This document shows, one piece after another, positions 57,484 to 64,000 of a stretch of DNA of 64,000 nucleotides (positions are counted from its first letter, which is position 1; each line of letters starts with the position of its first letter). A program made the translations under genes and the position numbers. Below the pieces are notes generated by a model that was given only the letters and a program-made list of their open reading frames with translations, was not told the origin of the DNA and searched no databases. Where the stretch lies: the NCBI RefSeq assembly GCF_008831285.2, contig NC_045141.1:10838106-10902105 (forward strand). Direction: 5' to 3'. The DNA is from Nymphaea colorata. Its lineage: Eukaryota > Streptophyta > Magnoliopsida > Nymphaeales > Nymphaeaceae.

Positions 57484-60145
57484 GAAGTTGGACTCAGTTA
57501 AGCGCTTCCTGTGCCATCGATCAGAGCACATATTCATCCCTCTTTCTCAGCAGATTAGTGCAGCGCCATCTTGATCTTCTCCAGTTCAAAGCTGAAAAAG
57601 GGACCTTAAAGCCCTAGCTAATGATTGTGCTTGGCAGGCGAAACTCAATTGCCTCCTAGTCGCGTATCAAATGAAATGATTGCAATCAGGCGATTCCTTT
57701 TCACCGCATTGTCAATAATAAATGATGCAAAAATAGAATCACTGCCATTGAAGTGGATGGCAGGCGATTAGAGAATGGAGCAAATCCTTGAAAAGGGATG
57801 TGCCGTCTTCTTTGAGAATCTCCTCTGCATTGGTGACAGCTCCGGTAATTTTCATGTAGACATTGCTGGAGGGCCATTGGTTTCAGCCGAGGAGAATCAG
57901 TCGCTCCTCTGCCTAATCTCTGATGAGGAGATATGTTGGTCGGTGATGGGTGCGGACTCTTCCCCGGGAGCTGATGGGTTCCCCAACAGGTTCTAGGCTT
58001 CTTGGGAGATAGTCAAGCTAGAGCATTCCAATGCCATGCAGAACTTCTTTACATCTGGTAGATTGGTTCAGAAAGTGAACGCACCTAGTGCTTAACCCAA
58101 AGGATCTCAATGGGTTGTGTATCCAGAACTTTAGGCTCATATCACTGTGCAGTAGCACATTGAAATTTTTGAGTAGATCATGGTTCAGAGGATGCGCCCT
58201 ATTCTCTGCAAGCTTATTAGCCCAAACCAGCATGCCTTCCTCCTAAGAAGGAGCATCCAATAAAGTTTTCTATGGGCACATGAGGTTCTCCACTCCATGG
58301 TCTCCAAAAAAGAGAAGTCAGTCTGCCTTAAGCTCATGACAGATGGTCGATTGGACCTTTCTCCAAATGCTCTAAGGCGGTTCAGTTTCTCAGACCTTTG
58401 GATACAAAAAGTCCTCACCTGCATCACAACTTCCTCCATGGCTACCGCGATCAGTGGGAGAGAAGGTAGATGGTTCCAGCCCCGCAGAGGACTACGTCAA
58501 GGGGACCGTCTCTCCCCTTGTCTCTTTTTAGATGTGCTTGAGATTTTTTCCTGCAGCATCCATGTTGCAATTCTTAAAGGTAGCATCCGGGTCCCCAAAA
58601 TTCTCCAAAGCCCTATTGCCATTCCCTTTGTGTTCTACGCAGATGATCTGCCCCTCTTCTCAAAGCTTCAATGCAAGTCCATCTCAAGCATCAGGGCTAA
58701 GCTCAACGCGTTTTCTAATGGATTATGAATGAGGATCAGTCATGACAAAAGCTCCATTATCTCTTTTGGTGCGACACCTGAAGACTCCCTCATGGCATCC
58801 AGCCTGCTCGGGTGGCCTCTTGGTAATCTTCCCTTCAAGCACTTGGGCCTTCCCTTGCTAAATGATGATGTTCTTGATGCCCACTGTCAACCTCTAATTC
58901 TCAAAGGTGAGAGGAAACTGGCTGGGTGGAAACATTGCCTGCTTTCCTTCGCTGGCCGTTTATGCTTGGTGAAGTTCGTCTTCTCATCAATCCCTTTCTA
59001 CTAGCTGATGATTTTGAAGCTTCCCCCTAGCACTATCAAGAGACTTGAGCAGCTGAGTTGTCGCTTCCTATGGGGTGAGATGGAGGATTCAAGGCATATG
59101 CACCTCGTCAGATTGGGATAATATTTGCCTTATGAAGGGTGAAGGTGGCCTAGGCATTTACAAATTGCAGGACTCCAACGTAGTCTGTCTCGCTTTCTTG
59201 GTAGGGAAAGCTTCCCTATCCCACTCGCTTTCGGCTGATATTATTTGAAGCAAATACTTGGTATCTAAAAGTTTGTGGTCAATGAAATCTAATAAGAATG
59301 CCTCTCCTTGATGGAAAGCGATCTTCTCAAAATGGATGAAACTTAAAGATGATATCAGTTGGTGTGTTAAGAATGGAAGAACGGCCCGCTTCTGGACTGA
59401 CTGTTGATGCAGGCAGCCCCTGCTCAAGGGCCTCTCCAGTGAAGACATTGTGACTAATCAGTCCTCGCTCAGTTGGCGCATCGCAGATATCTGCGAAGGA
59501 AACATGGATCTAGTCATGGTGATGCTTCAGAAATATCGACCTCTGGCCTAGCTGCCTCCCATATATACCCGATGGTGGCGACGACTATCTTCAGGTTGAC
59601 AAATTTACGAGCAAAGAGTTCTCTCACCAGTTTTGGCTGGATTAGGCGTCACAGGATTGCAGTCATAGTCCGTGACAGAACTAACTGCACAATATTGAAG
59701 ATTATTAAATGGAGCTCAGTGCCAATCTCCCCCCATCTGAAATGGCCACTCATCAAGTGCCTCTGTGCCAGCCAAACCTCTCACCTTCCTATCTTATTTC
59801 AGCTCAACAACCCTTCCTGGGTTACTTGGATATCACAGCTTAGAAGGGTGGAGGCCTTCCATGATCCAGAGCTTCATTGGCTTAGGGAGACTTTGTCTCT
59901 GCTTCAGATTTCTAAACGCCTGATTTCTGCTGACCTAGTTGGGCTTCTTTCTGCTTGTCCATGAACTGATCACTTCCAAGAATGGGTTTCATGTAATGAG
60001 GAGTTTTGATTGCCCAATTATTGGGCTTTTTTTTTTTTTTGAGTTCTAAATGTTTAATCTTGTTTCGTCAGGATCCTAGTTCTTGTTGTACATATCATTT
60101 TGTTGGCAATAAAATCTGGGCCAACCTGTGGCGTCGATTACCTGT
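57484..60145 (+). mobile_element. L1-type LINE, 5'-truncated, inserted in LTR 3
   Basis: The 2662-bp insert is flanked by perfect 14-bp duplications aagagtaagagaaa (57470-57483 and 60146-60159), the target duplication length typical of L1. It carries reverse transcriptase remnants and has no ORF1 or endonuclease, so it is 5' truncated. The 3' end has an internal T run (about 60030-60044) and ends caataaaatctggg to gattacctgt rather than in a clear poly(A). Confidence 0.88.
57775..59964 (+). pseudogene. LINE reverse transcriptase and C-terminal region remnants
   Basis: In order, with frame changes: EEICWSVMGADSSPGADGFP (start of RT), RPILCKLISPNQHA (AFI-type box), WFQPRRGLRQGDRLSPCLF (58471-58527; the family consensus is RGLRQGDPLSP), PFVFYADDLPLFSKL (catalytic YADD, 58624-58668), LGWPLGNLPFKHLGLPLL and ERKLAGWKHCLLSFAGRL. 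The tail 59473-59964 corresponds to the zf-RVT region. In-frame stops (for example 58726) and shifts make it inactive. Confidence 0.85.
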
Positions 60146-61861
60146 AAGAGTAAGAGAAAACAAAAAATGTTGAAGGAGAAGAGGAAGACGTTTAGATGAA
60201 GAGAGATGGTTATGAGGGTTCATGGATATTAGAAGAGAGAAATGAGATGAATATTTATAGAAGAAGAGGCCCAACCTCATTATCATTTTTTTTAGAGTAT
60301 AATTATCTATTATCTAATTGTTTAAATACTAATAAGGCCAAATCTATCCAAAAATAGAGTTGATTGGGGTTTTGACTGCGCCAAGACTGCGTTGGCTAGG
60401 CATATAGGTCTATTGTGACTGGCCGGAGGCCTAACCTGCTTGGGCCAGTGTGGCATAGCCAAACCAGGACAGCCACAAGCCTGGCATGGTGGGGCTAGGC
60501 TAGCTAGCGCTGACCCCACCAGCGACAAGCCTAGCAGTGCCAAGTAGGCTTGACCAGGCTTCCTGACTATGCCATGTCAGCCTACCACATTAGCTGTGGG
60601 CCCCATTGAGAGAGAAAGGAGCATTATGATCATTTTTGGCAAAAATGAGGATATTTTTGGAAAACAAAGGATATTTGGAGGAAAAAAAAAACAGTTTTTG
60701 TTAAATTCGAAGATATGTCTTGGAAACATTAAGGGTATTTTGGGAAAACAAAACATTTTTGTTGAAATGAATGTTGTTTGGGAAAAATCTAAGTTATTTT
60801 GAAAATTTTTGATAATTTTAATAAAATGACCATAATGCCTGGATCCTCTGGCCTAACAATGGGTCAGGGTCAAGGATTTGGATCAACATTTGGATCTAAA
60901 AATTGAAGTATATGAAGGTTGGAAATTTCTAAGCTAGAAATGAGCACAAGCTATAATATAAATCTCGAACATGGATTTGGAAAAACAAAGGATATTTCAA
61001 GAAATCAATGGCATTTTAAGAAATTCATGAATATCTTGGAAACATTAAGCTATTTTGGGGAAATCAAATTTATTGAAAATGAAGACATTATACAATGACC
61101 ATAAATCTTCAATCCTCGGGCCCATCAATGGGACAAGGTTAGGGATTTCATTCAAAATTTGGATCTAAACATTGAGGGGGATTAATGTTGGAAATGTCGG
61201 AGTTATAAATGGATACAAGTTGTAGATATGAATCTCGAATATGGATTTGGATGTGGAAATAGATTCATGGCTCATATTTGGACCTGGATCTAAATCAAAG
61301 GCTTAGAATGGATCTATAATCACAGATTTGGACTTAAATCTTGCATTTGGATCTTAGATTTGGATATGAAAATGGAATTTAGATCTAGATTTTGGTCAGC
61401 ATTAAAAATTTCAATCTAGACAAGGCACATATTCTATCAAATGGGTCTAGAATTGGGATTTGGATCTACATTTAGATAATGAAATTCGGTTTAGATCTGG
61501 TTGGGATCTGCAATTCTATCTTCGATTTAAAGTTAGAATTTGGATTTGATCTAGGTCTAGGGCTCAGTTTTGGATCTAAAGTTGATTCAGATCCGTATCT
61601 GAGTTTTTGGACTGGATCCATATCTGAATTTGAGTCTGAATTATCAAATTGGTCGGGATTGGGATTGGTTTGGGTATAAAGTCCGAGATTAGATCCAAGT
61701 GAGTCCCAAATAGAATCGTCGAACAAATTAAATGAGAAGTTGATCAAAGTTAAGGGGAATTGAAGAAGTTGAGGCAAAAAATCCTTGAAATTTGCTCTAA
61801 ATTCGTCATAAAATGTTTGGAAATGCTGGATGTAGACTTTTGAAAATTTGGGATGTTTACA

Positions 61862-64000
61862 GTAATGCCCTTTGAAGAAAGATCTTGTGTTTATTAAGAA
61901 GGATCCTATAGATATGCCCTTCTATGAAGAGAAAATGAATATCCGCGTGACACTTTTGACGCTATTGGCCACCATATTGTTGTTGAAGAGCTCCATTAAG
62001 TCAATATATATAGGCTTTCAATTGAATATGAAAGCCTTGCTACTTTTGTTAGACAACAAAAACCACTCTTGGTTTGCCTTCTATGGAGCTATATGATCTT
62101 CTCTTCACTTAGGAGAATGTTGGCAACTCATGAACCAGTCAAGTTCTGAACCATCATACGCATCTAAGGCAGTTATCCAATCTGCATTGAATGTTGTGTG
62201 TGGTCAAGGTCACATAAGCAGCTAATATTGAGGCAAAGGTTGAAGTCGAAACTAGTGTGGTTCTTATTAGATAACTTATGGCATTCGTTATGAAGAAAAT
62301 AACATAGTGCCTTAATAAATAAGATGAATCAAAGCAGCCCTATCACTTGCCAATGTTATGGTCATAAGAGTCACTTAAAAAATCTTCCTAGATCTTTCTC
62401 TTTGATGACCATGCAAGAATTTGGAGATGAATATTGGTACCCAAACACTCAGGTGATGAATAATATTGTTAAGAGTAACAAACAATTAGAGAACAAAAAA
62501 GGCTGAAGCTGGAGGTGATGCTATAATTGTGCGCAGTGGACTTTTGCTTCCTACTGTGCATAATTGTATTTCAGTTTAGATTAATAGATCTTCATTTATT
62601 TTGAAAAACAATTTGCACGTGCCTAAGATGACAATCAATCTCATTTTAGTAGGCCAATTTAGAACTGGTAGTGATCTTATTTTTGCACTCATCTTATCGA
62701 CAAGCAAGAAGAACTCTACTTTGGGGATTGTAAAGGCTTGATGGTTTATATATTCAAAGGGCAATTCAAGAAGGTATATGTTTCTTGTATTTTAAACTTC
62801 TTATTTTCATGCTTCAAAGGAATTGGAAGTAGTTCATATGGATGGTTTTTGGGGCCTAAACCAACATGTTCTTCTGAAGAATGTGGATATTATCTATAGT
62901 TAACTTTTTTAATTTCTCATGGGTTTTCCCTTGACGTCATAGAAGTCCTTTCTAATTTTAAGGTACTGTTGAGAAACAATGAGGAACCCCTTTTAAAATT
63001 GTCTAATATAATAATGGAGGTGAATTCTGCGATATTGCTTTTATAAGGAAGCTTGAATCACAAGGAATTGTTCATCAAATTTCATGTTCAAATACTACAG
63101 ATCAAAATTTAATAGTTATTGCAAGAACTACTATGTTTTTGAAACTAGGTTAAGCACGAACAATGAGGCACAAATAATCAGAAATTTGGTGGAAGCATTT
63201 CAAAGAACTATTTATATTGTTAATTGCTTGCCCACCATTAAGCTCAATAACAATTGCCTTGTGTCCTTACAAGGTCCAGTTTATGCTCATATGAAAGTAT
63301 TTGGTTCCCACTGCTTACTCCCATTAACCAAACTAAGTCCCAACTAAAGAGTTTGCCTTGCATATTTCTCAAATTACAGTGGTCACCACGAGAGCTACCT
63401 GTGGTTTGAATCAAACAGTCGACACTTGATAATTTTTTGTCATGTAGTCTTTCATAAGCATTCAAGAGGCCATATTGGTCAATGAATAACGGATGGAAGA
63501 AAAACTTGTTGAATCAAACAAATAGATTGGATCCTTGGAACTAGGTGTGGTAGAGCAAATGGAGAATGAGAAAAGGAATCTCACCATGGTGCTCCAGATA
63601 AAAGTGTCGTATGGCTTCCATCTCCTACTATTTTGTGTGTCTGTAAAATTAGATGCTAAATTCAGGTGAGAATTATTTCCCAACTCATGTCATTCATTCA
63701 CCTGTGTCTAATTCAAGCTCTTTGACCTTTAACATTGGCATAATTAGCCATTTATCCAATATTCTACTAGAAATGCATTACATTTGTTTGAGTATGAAAT
63801 ACCTTCAAGATTGAACCTACAGAGTTGTCACACATTCAGCAGTCTCAATCAAGTGGTTGAATATCTTCCTCTATGACAAAATGTACAGGAAGTGAACGTC
63901 TTTAGCATTGAGAAATGCAATGCAACAAGAAATCAATCACTTGAGAAGAACCAAAACATGGCATTTCGTTCCAAACTTACTCAGTTATAATGTTCTTGGA
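61862..64000 (+). mobile_element. Plus-strand Ty1/copia, 3' part: gag to integrase/RT, runs off the window
   Basis: It continues the gag interrupted at 55539: EEKMNIRVTLLTLLATILL and ALLLLLDNKNHSWFAFYG correspond to the EHLNEF and ALLLLCSLP..Y..F gag blocks. Then come a damaged zinc knuckle (CQCYGHKSHLKN near 62348), a protease-like WYPNTQVMNN (62433), integrase pieces (NGGEFCDIAFIRKLE and GIVHQISC near 63010-63090) and the block TIYIVNCLPTIKL to YAHMKVFGSHC (63206-63310). The RT lead-in ALRNAMQQEINHL then TWHF is at 63900-63965. Stops and shifts are frequent. The remaining RT and RNase H should lie beyond base 64000. Confidence 0.75.

Larger units (their letters stand above)
55540..61861 (-). 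mobile_element. Giant solo LTR 3 (minus), itself split by a LINE
   Basis: On the minus strand it starts TGTAAACATCCCAAATTTTC at 61861 and follows the same block order as LTR 1: GATCCAAATC array (61680-60840), GGCC-rich block (60600-60360), TATA at 60259-60252, CCACCATAAAAAAAGTTCTC (near 57385), pyrimidine tract (57240-56750), GGTTGGACATATCCC region (56650) and CACTTCAAAGACC block (near 55580). Flanking GTAAT occurs at 55535-55539 and 61862-61866. Removing the LINE leaves about 3.6 kb, the same size as LTR 1. The 3' terminus has lost the usual CA, but the target duplication and the rejoined host gag support the boundary. Confidence 0.82.

Noticed and set aside
1-64000. CRISPR array or bacterial-type operon
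   Set aside because: No regularly spaced identical repeats with unique spacers, and the coding style is that of a plant nucleus.

Overview
This window looks like nuclear DNA of a flowering plant. It is AT-rich, it carries a seven-exon gene with GT-AG introns whose 641-residue product matches the plant TMN/TM9SF family, and almost everything else is plant-type transposon debris: Ty1/copia elements primed by initiator-Met tRNA, very long Gypsy-type solo LTRs, an L1-type LINE, tRNA-derived SINEs, and hAT, PIF/Harbinger and CACTA relatives. I cannot name the species from the sequence.

Layout. 0-3 kb: a MEI2-like RNA-binding gene fragment (minus), a 116-bp perfect hairpin MITE and an En/Spm (CACTA) fragment. 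3.1-7.4 kb: a structurally complete but internally deleted Ty1/copia element (minus) with both LTRs and a perfect 5-bp target-site duplication (TSD). 7.7-8.5 kb: a subtilase pseudogene. 9.2-12.8 kb: a 3.6-kb solo LTR with TSD. 14.5-17.5 kb: a PIF/Harbinger-like element that carries a WD40 gene fragment. 17.7-21.8 kb: two decayed copia elements in opposite orientation. 22.9 kb: a small hAT-type MITE. 24.0 kb: one clean exon of a MED15 KIX domain. 26.6-31.7 kb: the only convincing intact gene, a TM9SF/EMP70 endomembrane protein on the minus strand. 32-41 kb: MITEs and SINEs, including a MITE sitting in the B box of a SINE. 41.1-44.4 kb: a second solo LTR of the same superfamily, inserted in a MITE. 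49.8-53.5 kb: a decayed copia element (minus). 55.2 kb to the end: a plus-strand copia element whose gag gene is split by a third giant LTR (minus), which is itself split by an L1-type LINE. This makes three insertion layers.

The only gene likely to work is the TM9SF gene. Its first intron and both flanks are filled with repeats. The other gene-derived pieces (MEI2-like, subtilase, RAV1/DmX-like WD40, MED15) are fragments or broken copies. I saw no CRISPR array and no free-standing rRNA or tRNA gene. I found no obviously new biochemical system. The most unusual content is the architecture of the nested and gene-capturing elements.
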